A DNA stretch of 64,000 nucleotides from JARRNE01 sp963824085 (lineage in GTDB: Bacteria > Pseudomonadota > Gammaproteobacteria > Chromatiales > Chromatiaceae). Positions 35,140 to 43,713 of the stretch are shown here, one piece after another; position 1 is the stretch's first letter, and every line of letters begins with the position of its first letter. Under the pieces are notes generated by a model that saw only the letters and a program-made list of their open reading frames with translations, did not search any database and was not told the origin of the DNA. Position numbers and translations under genes: made by a program. Location: positions 1 to 64,000 of the forward strand of contig CAWGNT010000011.1 of assembly GCA_963824085.1 (NCBI GenBank). Reading direction: 5' to 3'.

Positions 35140-35200
35140 GGTGACCCGCTTGGGGTAGCCGTCTAGGTGGTGGTGATGGGTATTGTGTCGTGTAGTCCTT

Positions 35201-35433
35201 CGACAATCTCGATCATGAGCTGATGATGCGGGCCGTGCGCACGCACACGGAGGAAAGCTGGGTGCTTCTGTACATCGAGCGGTGGCTCAAGGCCCCGATC
35301 GCGCTGCAGGACGGCACACAGCAAGTGCCCGAGAAAGGGACACCGCAGGGCGGGGTCGCCAGCCCGCTGCTGGCGAATCTATTCCTGCACTATGCGTTCG
35401 ACAAATGGATGGAACGGGAGAACCCGGGAATTC
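35201..35433 (+). pseudogene. ltrA: Group II intron RT/maturase, part 2
   Basis: This encodes RT blocks from DNLDHELMMRAV to KGTPQGGVASPLLANLFLHYAFDKWM, the conserved QGGxxSPLLAN box. It ends at the IS1595-type IS (the duplication GGGAATTC spans 35426-35433). Confidence 0.9.
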
Positions 35434-35552
35434 CGGCATTATGTAGCAGCTGCACATTTCAAAAAATCAGTCGGTTAGCGCGGCCCGGGCTCACGGTTTG
35501 AGCCACCACCTGGGGCATGCTGGCGTCAGTCGCGACGCGTACGGAGACCGCC

Positions 35553-36581
35553 ATGCCCCAACATTTCCTGCTCACAGCCGAAGCCCGCTCGTTGTCGGTG
35601 CGGGAGGTCTTTGCCCTCAGCGACGAGGCTGCATTCGATTTGTTCCGGGAGTTGCGTTGGGGCAAGGGCGAGGAGGTGGTCTGTCCCGCATGCGGGGTCG
35701 CGGACCGGCACTGGTTCCTGCCCAGTCGGGGGCAGTGGCGCTGCAAGGCCTGCGGCCATACCTTCTCGGTGACCTCCGGGACGATCTTCGCCCACCACAA
35801 GTTGCCGTTGCGGGTGTACCTGGGCGCGGTGGCGCTCTACACCAACGCCGTCAAGGGCCTCTCGGCGTTGCAGCTGTGCCGGGACCTGGGCGTGCAATAC
35901 AAGACTGCCTTCGTGCTGATGCACAAAGTCCGTGAGAGTCTCATGGTGCAACGCGAGGAGACGCCGCTCGCGGGGCAAGTCGAGATGGATGGGGCCTACG
36001 TGGGCGGTCATGTCCGCCCGCAGAACAAGAAGGCAGAGCGCATCGATCGGCGACTGGCCGAGAACCAGAGTCCGGACAAGCGTTGCATCCTGGTCATGCG
36101 TGAGAATCACCCCCAGGAGCAGGGCACCCCAGCGCCCGTCGGTGCGCGCCGCAGCCTGAGTTTCGTGATTCGCCGCGAGAACCAAGCCGACGTCGGCGCC
36201 CTGGCCCAACGGTTCATCGCCCCGGGGACGCTCATCGCGGCCGACGAGTGCGACGCCTATGACCTGCTGCATGCCCGCTTCCCGATGCGGCGGGTCAATC
36301 ATCAGTGTGAGTACCGGGCCGATGATGGCACCACCGACAACCAGGCGGAATCCTACTTCTCGCGCATACGGCGCATGGAGATCGGTCAGACCCACAAGTT
36401 CGGCATCCGTTACCTGGCCAACTATGCCAACGAGGTCGCTTACCGAGAAGACACCCGGCGCTGGAGCAACGGCGAGATCTTCCGCGACATCGTCGCCAAG
36501 TGTGCGCGCACCCCCACCCATCGGGACTGGTGCGGCTACTGGCAGGGCAACAAGCGGCTGCAGGAGCGCTTGGCAGCCTGA
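35553..36581 (+). CDS. IS1595-family transposase, copy 2
   Basis: Identical in layout to copy 1 (zinc ribbon CPAC/CKAC, D in EMDGAYVGGH, D in ADECDAYD, E in NQAESYF). The only differences noticed are Ile for Phe in SRIRRME and a few silent changes. It is presumably functional and could act on both copies. Confidence 0.92.
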   Translation: MPQHFLLTAEARSLSVREVFALSDEAAFDLFRELRWGKGEEVVCPACGVADRHWFLPSRGQWRCKACGHTFSVTSGTIFAHHKLPLRVYLGAVALYTNAVKGLSALQLCRDLGVQYKTAFVLMHKVRESLMVQREETPLAGQVEMDGAYVGGHVRPQNKKAERIDRRLAENQSPDKRCILVMRENHPQEQGTPAPVGARRSLSFVIRRENQADVGALAQRFIAPGTLIAADECDAYDLLHARFPMRRVNHQCEYRADDGTTDNQAESYFSRIRRMEIGQTHKFGIRYLANYANEVAYREDTRRWSNGEIFRDIVAKCARTPTHRDWCGYWQGNKRLQERLAA

Positions 36582-36591
36582 TCGACGGGCA

Positions 36592-37023
36592 TCAAGCGAC
36601 GCGCCAAGTCGTCCCGTCCGCATCGGTTCCTGCCGCCGCAATGACGCCCTTGCCAGTCAGTCGTCTGAGCGCACCCAAGGCACGCTTGCGCAGCTGCTCG
36701 ATCAGGGCCGGGGTTGCCTCCAGTCCCTTGCGCTGGGCCAGTGCCTCGGCCAGGCGAGCTGCCGACAGCGGCTGCGAGGCGTCGCGCAAGATCTCCAGCA
36801 CCAAGCGCTGACATTCCCCTTGGCGAAACAACCGCTGGCCCCGGCCTGTTGCCTTGGGGCGGATGCTCTCCAGCTTGTAGTCCGGCGCAAACAGCTTGAT
36901 CGCGCCATCCACGTGGCCCACGTCAGTCTCCAGCCGCTCCAGCTCTCGACGACACGCTTCGATCCGGCCCGCCAACTCCGCCCGCTTGGCCACCAAACCG
37001 GTGACGACATGGGATTCGGCCAT
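36592..37023 (-). CDS. IS passenger protein, copy 2
   Basis: The same 143-residue coiled-coil plus winged-helix-like protein as at 10450-10881, with ALGALRR for ALGAVRR. The conserved reading frame in both copies argues that it is a real gene. Confidence 0.7.
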   Translation of the reverse strand: MAESHVVTGLVAKRAELAGRIEACRRELERLETDVGHVDGAIKLFAPDYKLESIRPKATGRGQRLFRQGECQRLVLEILRDASQPLSAARLAEALAQRKGLEATPALIEQLRKRALGALRRLTGKGVIAAAGTDADGTTWRVA

Positions 37024-37117
37024 GGCAACGGCTCCCCTGCTGGTTTTGGCGTCGGGGATTGTGGCGCCCGGGCCGCTCGGGAGTCATGTGCAGCTGCTAC
37101 ATAATTCCGGGGAATTC

Positions 37118-37704
37118 CGTTTGAGCGCTACGCAGACGATGCGGTGTGCCACTGCGAGAGCCAAGCCCAGGCCGCGGCGCTGAAGCAGGCGCTGGAAGCG
37201 CGGATGAACGAAGTTGGGTTGGAGCTGCATCCGGAGAAGACCCGGATTGTCTACTGTCAGGACGACGACCGGCGGGAGGACTATCCGCACATCGCCTTTG
37301 ACTTCCTCGGCTATACATTTCGTCCGCGGCGGTCGAAGAACCGGTGGGGAAAGTACTTCATCAACTTCAGCCCGGCGATCAGCAACAAAGCCGCCAAGGG
37401 CATACGCCAGCGGGCGCGGCGATGGTGCTGGCCGCTGCGTAGTGACAAGAGCCTGGACGATCTCGCGCGGATGTTCAATCCGATCATCCGCGGGTGGATC
37501 AACTACTACGGACGTTACTACAAATCCGCGCTGTATCCGACGTTGCGCGAGCTGGACCGCCGTCTCGTGCGGTGGGCCACGCGCAAATACAAACGCCTGC
37601 GGGGACACCGACGGCGGGCAGAGCACTGGCTGCGTCGCATCGCGAACAGGCAGCCGGAGCTGTTTGCTCACTGGAGGCTCCTGCATGCAGCGGCTGGACG
37701 ATAG
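37118..37704 (+). pseudogene. ltrA: Group II intron RT/maturase, part 3
   Basis: This carries the YADD catalytic box (ERYADDAVCHC), the block DFLGYTFRPRRSKNRWG, and the maturase/X domain (PIIRGWINYYGRYYKSALYPTLRELDRRL). No HNH endonuclease domain follows, so the intron belongs to a class without one. The stop TAG at 37702-37704 directly precedes domain V. Confidence 0.9.
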
Positions 37705-37738
37705 GAGCCGGATGAGCGGAGACGTTCACGTCCGGTTC
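37705..37738 (+). ncRNA. Group II intron domain V
   Basis: A 34-nt hairpin opens GAGCCGGA and closes TCCGGTTC, with a GAGA tetraloop and the two-base bulge expected for domain V. A GC-rich domain VI-like stem follows to about 37772. Confidence 0.88.
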
Positions 37739-37780
37739 TGTGAGCGCCCGGAGGGGAGGTTCCTCCGGGCGACTCGACTC

Positions 37781-38027
37781 TTAAGTACCTCTATCCGAAA
37801 CTCGATGGCAGCGAAACGGACCTTGTGCGCTGCGACCACGAGGGGAGAACTTTCGAATTTTGGCGGGAGTGCATCGGTACGGGACGCGGAGCCCGTCACT
37901 GGGTTTGCCGCTCCGGCAAGGCGTTTTTGAGTTCCGCCGGAGTTCCGCCAAATGGCGAGTTCCGGCGGAACTCCGGAACTTGAAACTGGATGAAAGAATT
38001 GTTTATCCGTGCGCAATCCACGAGTTA
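37781..38027 (+). other. 3' flank of intron with GTTCCG inverted repeats
   Basis: An open plus-strand frame runs from the intron end (KYLYPKLDGSETDLVRCD and on to HWVCRSGKAF); I do not recognise it. It is followed by GTTCCGCC/GGCGGAAC repeats at 37931-37980. The IS1595 element at 38036 separates these from similar repeats at 39159-39240, so the repeats were once closer together. Confidence 0.4.
37931..37980. repeat. GTTCCG-type inverted repeat cluster, left part
   Basis: GTTCCGCCGGA (37931), GTTCCGCC (37942), GTTCCGGCGGAAC (37959) and CCGGAAC (37974) form several overlapping dyads. Related dyads follow at 39159-39174, 39184-39197 and 39228. They could be operator or protein-binding sites. 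Confidence 0.6.
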
Positions 38028-38035
38028 AAAAACTT

Positions 38036-39135
38036 GGCTCTTATTGGATTCCAGGTTGCTCAGTAAGAAAGAGTTGAAGCAAGGAATCCATGAGCCTTTT
38101 GCCTCGCCGTCTCGCGTTGTGCACGAACTCGAAGAATCCAAGATACTCGGGCAGTGATTCCTGAGAGATGCCACGATGCGGCCTTAGCCAGGAACGCAGC
38201 AAGGACCAAAATCCTTCCATGCTGTTCACATGCACCTCATGGAACCCATCGCCGTCGTCGTCGCGAGCGTATTCGCCATGGCTGTGACAGACGGTTTGAT
38301 GCCTGTAGCCCCACTCCGGCAAACGATTATAGATGTCATATTCATCGGTGTAGACCAAGGTCCCGGGTGCAATCGTCGATTGAACCAGCGGCATGATGGT
38401 TTTCTGCTGGACGTTTGCCAGCATCCGAATCACAACCTGTCCACCGCGCTGAATCATCCCGAAGATGGGCGGTTTCTCTTTCGCCAACGTACCGCGCCCA
38501 CGCGCCCCTTTCAGGCGGTTGCGCCGCCCCTTACGCCGTTTTTTTTTACTGCCGCGGGGTGTCCCTTGTGCCCAGCAACCACATAGACCTCGTCACATTC
38601 GACCTCCTCAGCGAGTTTCCCCTCCGGCTTGCGGGCGACTACCCCTTGGCGTAGTTGGTGTGTCATGCGTTGAGCATCGCTCGGATTCAAATCCAGCTCG
38701 TGCGCGATCTGACGGTTGGAGAGGTTCAACCCCATGAAATACAGGCAGAGAATCCAAACGTGCAGTGGCTGATGATGCCCTTCGAAGATCGTGCCTGTGA
38801 GGTCATCGAAATACCGGTCACAGGTTCGACACCGATAGCGCTGACGCTCCGCCTGGGTTTCATCCCGGCCATTCTTAGCCACCGTATCGGCTCCACAATG
38901 CACACACCGCACACCCTCGGGCCAGCGCATCTCACGAACGGTCTCAAAACACTTGGCATCGTCTACGATTGCCCGGATGTTCAGTACCTTATGAACCTCT
39001 TTACCCTGCTGTTTCATTCCCGGACCTCCTGGGCGATATTTCCCAAGAGACCCTACAGAAAATGATCCTCGATGTCTAGTGGAAGCATCCAGAATATTCA
39101 CATTCTTGCGACCAACCTGGAATCCACTAAGAGCC
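38036..39135 (-). mobile_element. IS1595-family insertion sequence (second type)
   Basis: The 1100-bp element is bounded by about 23-bp inverted repeats starting GGCTCTTA, the usual IS1595 start, and by the 8-bp duplication AAAAACTT (38028-38035 and 39136-39143). It is unrelated in sequence to the IS1595-type copies at 10364 and 35434. Confidence 0.93.
38041..39017 (-). pseudogene. IS1595-family transposase with frameshift at an A9 run
   Basis: Zero frame (39017 down) encodes a zinc-ribbon domain (VHCGADTVAKNG...YRCRTCDRYFDDLTGTIF) and the first D (EECDEVYVVAG). It leaves frame at a run of nine A on the coding strand (38539-38547) and stops soon after. The other frame continues KRRKGRRNRLKGARGRG and then the second D (YTDEYDIY) and the end (NSMEGFWSLLRSW). 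Either a mutation or programmed slippage on A9 makes the full protein. Confidence 0.8.
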
Positions 39136-39143
39136 AAAAACTT

Positions 39144-39489
39144 TTTTCGTTCGGTAGAGTTCCGCCGCCGGAACTAAACAAAACTCCGGCGGAACTCGTA
39201 AATATGTTTAAAATCCTGGTGTTAGGAGTTCCGGCAGTTCCGTCCCCCCTAAAGGGGGGAGGGGCCGCGTAAGCGGCGGCCCCCCTGCCTCCTCGGGATT
39301 GGCACAAGCAACGCCCGCGGAAAAACCTCTCTTTCACGGCGATCACTCGCGGGCCACAGCGGGTAGATAATCGGGGGCGCCGCGCATAGTCCAACGCTAC
39401 CCGTTACGCAGGGTGCCGCGGCGCCGTCTATTCGCCCCCATGGTAGACTCACCAGTGCGGTCCGTCTTTACGAATATCAGGAGAATGCC
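39144..39489. other. Intergenic region with dyads and hairpins
   Basis: It holds the right part of the GTTCCG repeat cluster (39159-39240), a CCCCCC-TAAA-GGGGGG hairpin (39243-39258) and GC-rich inverted segments near 39390-39425. No gene was recognised. A promoter for the TagO-like gene should lie in the last 60 bp. Confidence 0.45.
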
Positions 39490-39516
39490 ATTAAGACGGT
39501 AGTCCACGTACTGCTA

Positions 39517-40221
39517 ATGTCGGCTCTCTTAGCAAACGCGGCGTTGGGCGCGGAGAAGACCGCGCCGGCGACCAACGACCCCGCCGCGACCCCGCTGTCA
39601 GTATGCGACAGCATAACCGACGATAGACTCCAGCTTGCGTGCTTCGATAAGCAGGCGAATCCGCTTAACGCGGAACACGCCGTGTGCGTCCGCATGACCA
39701 ATGATTCGCTGCGACTCTACTGTTTCAAACACCGCCACCGTGTGCTGCTGGACTTTCAGTCTCAGCTGAAGGCGCTCGGAGTTGTACAAGGCCCCGGCAA
39801 GTGGGAAGGGCTAACGAAGACGTCGCCTATTGATGATAGTCTTAATGTCTCTATCCTCGTAAAATCCGAACACAATATCGAATCCGGATATAACGTGGTT
39901 TGGCCGAAGTTAATTATAAGATGTAAAGAAAATGTAACGAATGTCTACGTTATTTGGAACCTTTATCTCGGCCTCGATTCTACTAAAATGCTAACGCGCT
40001 TCGATAAGGAGCCGGCGCGCACATCTACTTGGAGCATGTCCACCGGCAATAAAGGCGTCTTCGTACGAGGGAGCAATATAGAGTTTATTAAGCAAATGAT
40101 GCGTCACAATAGGCTTCTTGTCCGAATAACACCCTACGGTGAAAACCCGGTCATGGCGACGTTCGACATTCGTGAGCTTGCCGAAGCGATTAAACCGTTG
40201 CGTAAGGCGTGCCATTGGTAG
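39517..40221 (+). CDS. TagO/VasI-like secreted protein
   Basis: This 234-residue protein matches the type VI secretion-associated TagO/VasI family: LQLACFDKQ, the core WEGLTKTSPIDDSLNVSI, LIIRCKENVTNVYVIWNLYLG, and ITPYGENPVMATFDIRELAEAI. An in-frame extension to an ATT at 39490 gives IKTVVHVLLMSALLANAALGA, a good signal peptide, with AGGAG spaced 6 bases from the ATT; the real start may be this rare codon. No other type VI genes are present, so here it is probably phage or element cargo. Base composition is less GC-rich than the IS regions. Confidence 0.75.
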   Translation: MSALLANAALGAEKTAPATNDPAATPLSVCDSITDDRLQLACFDKQANPLNAEHAVCVRMTNDSLRLYCFKHRHRVLLDFQSQLKALGVVQGPGKWEGLTKTSPIDDSLNVSILVKSEHNIESGYNVVWPKLIIRCKENVTNVYVIWNLYLGLDSTKMLTRFDKEPARTSTWSMSTGNKGVFVRGSNIEFIKQMMRHNRLLVRITPYGENPVMATFDIRELAEAIKPLRKACHW

Positions 40222-40589
40222 ACAACCAAGAAAAGCACTCTGTCTAGTCCAAGATGCCTTCGCGCCGAACGTTGTGGGCAGGGTGTCTGCACACTTCTGG
40301 TAGCTGCGGTCATCCCGGCGGGAAGCAAGCTTAAGCGCACCGTGCCGGAGGGGCGCTAGAACAACCAGAATGTTCCCACTACCGTGATTGCGCGCAAGGA
40401 ACTGCACCCAACCGGGTGTTTGAGAAAAGAATGGGGGTAGGGGCGTCAATCACAATTTCAAATCAATCCGTCGAGCGTGGCGGGACCTCGCTGATCAGAC
40501 GGATCAAGATCGGGATTTTTTGTATAGGTATACAGTGCTAATGCTGGTAGACCGGGGGCAGAGTGGGGGAGGAGTAACCCCGTTTTAGG
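40222..40589. other. Intergenic region
   Basis: No gene was recognised. A minus-strand frame overlapping the end of the TagO-like gene has a protein-like stretch (PGWVQFLARNHGSGNILVV), but no start or family supports it. Confidence 0.35.
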
Positions 40590-40970
40590 TTACGGACACT
40601 TCGATCCATTGACATAGATGCTCCATTCCCGCGGTAGACACATGTCTCCGTAAAGCATCTTCGTGGACTGGTCGCACAGGGTCGCATCAGCCCCGGGCGC
40701 CGTATCGGCCCACATATGCACCGTCCGCGTCGTTCGGCCAACGTTGCAAGAGATGCTCGGAAGCTCGTCACGAAGTGCGCGACAGAACACCTCGGCAATG
40801 CCGTTGGGATCTTTGGCGCAAGCATCTTTAAATGTCGGTTCGGCACGCGCCGGACGCGAAGTCTCAGCGACGGACCCTTCCCCTGTCTTCGGTCCCGCGC
40901 ACTGCCTCGACCAGAACACGTATGCGAAAACAATTGCGCCTACGAAAAGAGTGAGGGGAAGAGTGTTCAT
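40590..40970 (-). CDS. Hypothetical membrane-anchored protein
   Basis: This 126-residue protein begins with one hydrophobic helix (MNTLPLTLFVGAIVFAYVFW) and continues with a soluble domain having five cysteines (C-AGPK, DACAK, EVFCRAL, SISCNVG, ATLCDQ plus MCLPREW and KCP near the end), which suggests disulphide bonds outside the cytoplasm. I do not recognise the family. It is the only minus-strand gene between the TagO-like gene and the capsid genes. Confidence 0.6.
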   Translation of the reverse strand: MNTLPLTLFVGAIVFAYVFWSRQCAGPKTGEGSVAETSRPARAEPTFKDACAKDPNGIAEVFCRALRDELPSISCNVGRTTRTVHMWADTAPGADATLCDQSTKMLYGDMCLPREWSIYVNGSKCP

Positions 40971-41172
40971 CTCGATATCCTGTCCTTTCCGCGTATCAGA
41001 TAGTCGTCTGAACAACTAATAGGAAATATATCATCTCCTGTGCCACGAAGACAGCGCGGGCGGTCCCTCCGAGTCGTCGCTTGATGCCTCGGGGGGATGT
41101 CTCTTTTGACACTATTCAAAGCCGCCCAAATTTGGCCCCCTCTGGGCATCATTCCTATTTCGATGCCCGACA

Positions 41173-41625
41173 ATGCGCCGCGCTCACGCCCTACTCACTC
41201 TCAAAACCGCTGATACCGGCGATCAGCGCCGCTTAGTCGGTACCGCCTCCACGCCAGAACTCGATAGACAAAACGATGTAATCGAGCCCACCGGGGCGAT
41301 CTTCCAATTGCCGATTGCGCTATTGCGATCACACAATAGCGACGAACCCATTGGTTCAATCAACCAGATAAGTATCACCGGTAACGGCATTGAGATAGAC
41401 GCTACGATTGGCGAATCCGGTATCTCCGAAAAAATCGACGAGACCTACAACCTAGCAAAAGCCAGTTTAATGCGCGGCCTGAGTTTAGGCTTTATACCGA
41501 TTGAATATGAGCCGATCAATCCAGACAAGCCGTGGGATGGGCTCAAATTTACGCGATATGAAATCGTTGAAATTTCGCTGGTAAGCGTTCCTGCTAATAG
41601 AAGTGCCACGGTTTCACTTGTATAA
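41173..41625 (+). CDS. HK97-type prohead protease
   Basis: This 150-residue protein matches phage prohead proteases: RRLVGTASTPELDRQNDVIEPTGA, the histidine in LLRSHNSDEPIG and the serine region in KASLMRGLSLGFIP with EIVEISLVSVPANRSA. It would cleave capsid precursors during head maturation. It lies just upstream of the capsid and portal genes. Codon use is AT-richer than the flanking ISs. Confidence 0.88.
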   Translation: MRRAHALLTLKTADTGDQRRLVGTASTPELDRQNDVIEPTGAIFQLPIALLRSHNSDEPIGSINQISITGNGIEIDATIGESGISEKIDETYNLAKASLMRGLSLGFIPIEYEPINPDKPWDGLKFTRYEIVEISLVSVPANRSATVSLV

Positions 41626-41656
41626 AGCTCTTGATCTACTTGCAGAGGATGTAGAA

Positions 41657-41966
41657 ATGCCTGACCCTGTGATTAACGACCCCGAGAATCCGAATCCTGC
41701 GCCGTCGATTGAACATACGCGCGAAGTCCCTTCGGCCGCTCCTGTTATTCACACCGAGCAACGCAGCTATTCGTTGTCTCGCTTGATTCGCCACATCAGC
41801 GGCGAAGGTGATATTGACATCGGACTGGAGCGCGAAGTATCGCAAGAGCTTCGTATGCGGCATCTCCGCGTTAATCCGCTTAGTGAACGACGCGGATTCA
41901 GCGTTCCGTTATCGCTGATATTCACCACGAAGCAAACGGGCGGAGCAAGCGGCGCTAATGCCAATG
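41657..41966 (+). pseudogene. HK97-type major capsid protein, 5' part
   Basis: This encodes the first 103 codons, including the N-terminal region that the protease would remove (MPDPVINDPENPNPAPSIEHTREVPS) and the start of the shell domain (FSVPLSLIFTTKQTGGASGANAN). The ATG at 41657 follows an AGAGGATG ribosome site. An ISKra4 copy interrupts it at ATGCCAATG. Joining to 43714-44555 gives an exact 384-codon frame. Confidence 0.85.
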
Positions 41967-43704
41967 GGGTGCAACCCGTCGTCCGCGCCCGCTACGCGGC
42001 GAGTGGCTGGCTGAAATCCGCATCGTTGGCGGCATATCCCGGGTACAGGCGCCGGGATTCGTGATCGATGCGAAACGCGGTGAATTCCTCCCAGAGGCCG
42101 CTCAGGTAGATACAACGCATGTCCAGCATAGCGCGGGCGCCGGAGATGACCCAGCGCATGCCGGAACGTTCCATGCGGTCTTTGACGACACACCGGCAGG
42201 CCCCTTCGATGACACCGGAGGCGATGGGGAAGCCGTGCTCGAGGTAGGCGTCGTAGGCCATACGATGGGCATTGTTGCGGAAGTATCCACAGATACGCTC
42301 CAGCGTCTCGCTGCGCTTACCCTTGAGCTTGTGGTGCGTGCCGAGCCAGCGCAAGGCGTGGATCACGGCGGCGATCTCGCCGTGGAGCATGCGTCGGGCC
42401 TGCGCTTTGACGAAGGCGCGGGCGGCGTCGCTGCCGGTGGGATGGAACAGGAACGCGGCCTGCCACAGGTAACCGATGGCGTGGAGCAGATCGAGGATCT
42501 CGGTGACCTCGGCAAGCTCCTCGGGCAGGTAGTCCCAGCCTGCTTTCCAGAGCGAGTCCTGGCCGTCCATGAGCAGGACGACCTGCTTGTTGCCCTCGGG
42601 GTTGCGCTGGGTCATCTGCTCGGCCAGCCAACCGAAGATCGCTTGAACTTGCGGCTCGGTCGAGTCCATGTCATCGCGCTGCAAGGCCGCCCGGACATAC
42701 TTGAAGCAGGGCTTGGGGCGTGACGGTGGCTGCTCGGGGGGCGATGCCTCAAACAGGGCATCCAACACCTGCTCGGGTGTGCGAACGAACGGGTCCACTG
42801 TATAGGCCGCCCCGAGCAAGGCCATTTTCTTGGTTCCGGCACGCATCCCTTCCGTGGCGGGAGGCTCGGCCCCCGTGGGTGCTTGGCCGCCACCGCGCAT
42901 CGCAACCCCCTTGCCGTCAGCCGTGCAGACCAGGATCTCCCCTTCCTGCGCCGCCGCCGGGATCGGGCGCTCTTCCCAGAAATCCCCGACCGCCGTGGCC
43001 ATCTCGCGCTGGTTGCGCTCCAGGGTGTGCACCGATTGGCTAAAGCCGAGGATCCGGGCAAGTGTGGCGCTGACCGTCGCATAGGGCATCTCCACCGCCA
43101 GGTGCTGATCCCAGTCCTGCAGCAGGTACGAGCTCTTGCCCCGCGGTAGCCCGAGACGTTCATCCAGCGGGACCGCCTCGATCTTCTGGCCCTCCCGCGT
43201 CCCGTAGACCGCCCGCATCAGCTCGAACAGACCGAACACGTTCTGGATTTCACGTCGATGCAAGTCAACGAGCCGACGCACCTCGCGGCCATCCTCCAGG
43301 ACGATCCGCTCCCCCGCATCGCCATCGCCGAACAGCTCCAACCAGGCCCCGAAGATGCTGCGACCCAGTTGCAGCATCCGCTCCCACAGCCCCGTCTCCA
43401 CTTCATGCGCCGTTCGCCCTTGTTGGAACGCGGTCTGCACAAACCCCAGGATCTTTGCAAATTCCTCCAACAGGGCCTGGCTCTTGATCTCGCTCGTGAC
43501 GTCGTTCATGCTCTTCATCGTGGGCTCACCGGTTGACTACACCTAACTTCCCGCCATAGCTTGGCGGGAAGGAGCCCCGTTGTCTAGTCCGCTCTTTTCG
43601 AGCCTGTCTTTACGCTCCCGAATAGGCCGCTCGCGACGGGTCGCCCCCTTGCACCAGTCGACGATGACTCAATGGGTTGGATGCGCGGAAGGCGGGTTGC
43701 ACCC
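41967..43704 (-). mobile_element. ISKra4-family insertion sequence, copy 2
   Basis: The 1738-bp element has ends GGGTGCAACCC and GGGTTGCACCC and the 9-bp duplication ATGCCAATG (41958-41966 and 43705-43713). It lies within the major capsid gene. Confidence 0.93.
41992..43518 (-). CDS. ISKra4-family transposase, copy 2
   Basis: This 508-residue transposase has the same signatures as copy 1 (VCTADGKGVAMR, FPIASGVIEGACR). Nearly all differences from copy 1 are clustered in the first 80 codons, suggesting a recombination or gene conversion patch rather than even drift. Confidence 0.92.
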   Translation of the reverse strand: MKSMNDVTSEIKSQALLEEFAKILGFVQTAFQQGRTAHEVETGLWERMLQLGRSIFGAWLELFGDGDAGERIVLEDGREVRRLVDLHRREIQNVFGLFELMRAVYGTREGQKIEAVPLDERLGLPRGKSSYLLQDWDQHLAVEMPYATVSATLARILGFSQSVHTLERNQREMATAVGDFWEERPIPAAAQEGEILVCTADGKGVAMRGGGQAPTGAEPPATEGMRAGTKKMALLGAAYTVDPFVRTPEQVLDALFEASPPEQPPSRPKPCFKYVRAALQRDDMDSTEPQVQAIFGWLAEQMTQRNPEGNKQVVLLMDGQDSLWKAGWDYLPEELAEVTEILDLLHAIGYLWQAAFLFHPTGSDAARAFVKAQARRMLHGEIAAVIHALRWLGTHHKLKGKRSETLERICGYFRNNAHRMAYDAYLEHGFPIASGVIEGACRCVVKDRMERSGMRWVISGARAMLDMRCIYLSGLWEEFTAFRIDHESRRLYPGYAANDADFSQPLAA

Positions 43705-43713
43705 ATGCCAATG

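Larger units (their letters stand above)
32454..35198 (-). mobile_element. Serine-recombinase element inserted in intron RT gene
   Basis: This 2.75-kb unit carries a large serine recombinase and two small genes. The RT frame breaks at GGCTTT-TT and resumes at TT-CGACAAT, so only a TT dinucleotide is duplicated, as expected for a serine integrase crossover. Removing it restores DIKGFFDNLDHEL exactly. Confidence 0.85.
35434..37109 (+). mobile_element. IS1595-type insertion sequence with passenger gene, copy 2
   Basis: The 1676-bp element is nearly identical to 10364-12040, in the opposite orientation. The 8-bp target duplication GGGAATTC is at 35426-35433 and 37110-37117. It interrupts the intron RT just before the YADD box. 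Confidence 0.93.
31484..37780 (+). mobile_element. Group II intron, interrupted by two other elements
   Basis: The 5' end starts GTGTGCCACGAAGG, an RNA-like leader of about 500 bp precedes the maturase gene, and the 3' end has a 34-nt domain V hairpin (37705-37738) and a domain VI stem ending about 37780. Removing the serine-recombinase element (32454-35198) and the IS1595-type IS with its duplication leaves about 1.87 kb, the normal size of an ORF-bearing group II intron. Confidence 0.85.
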
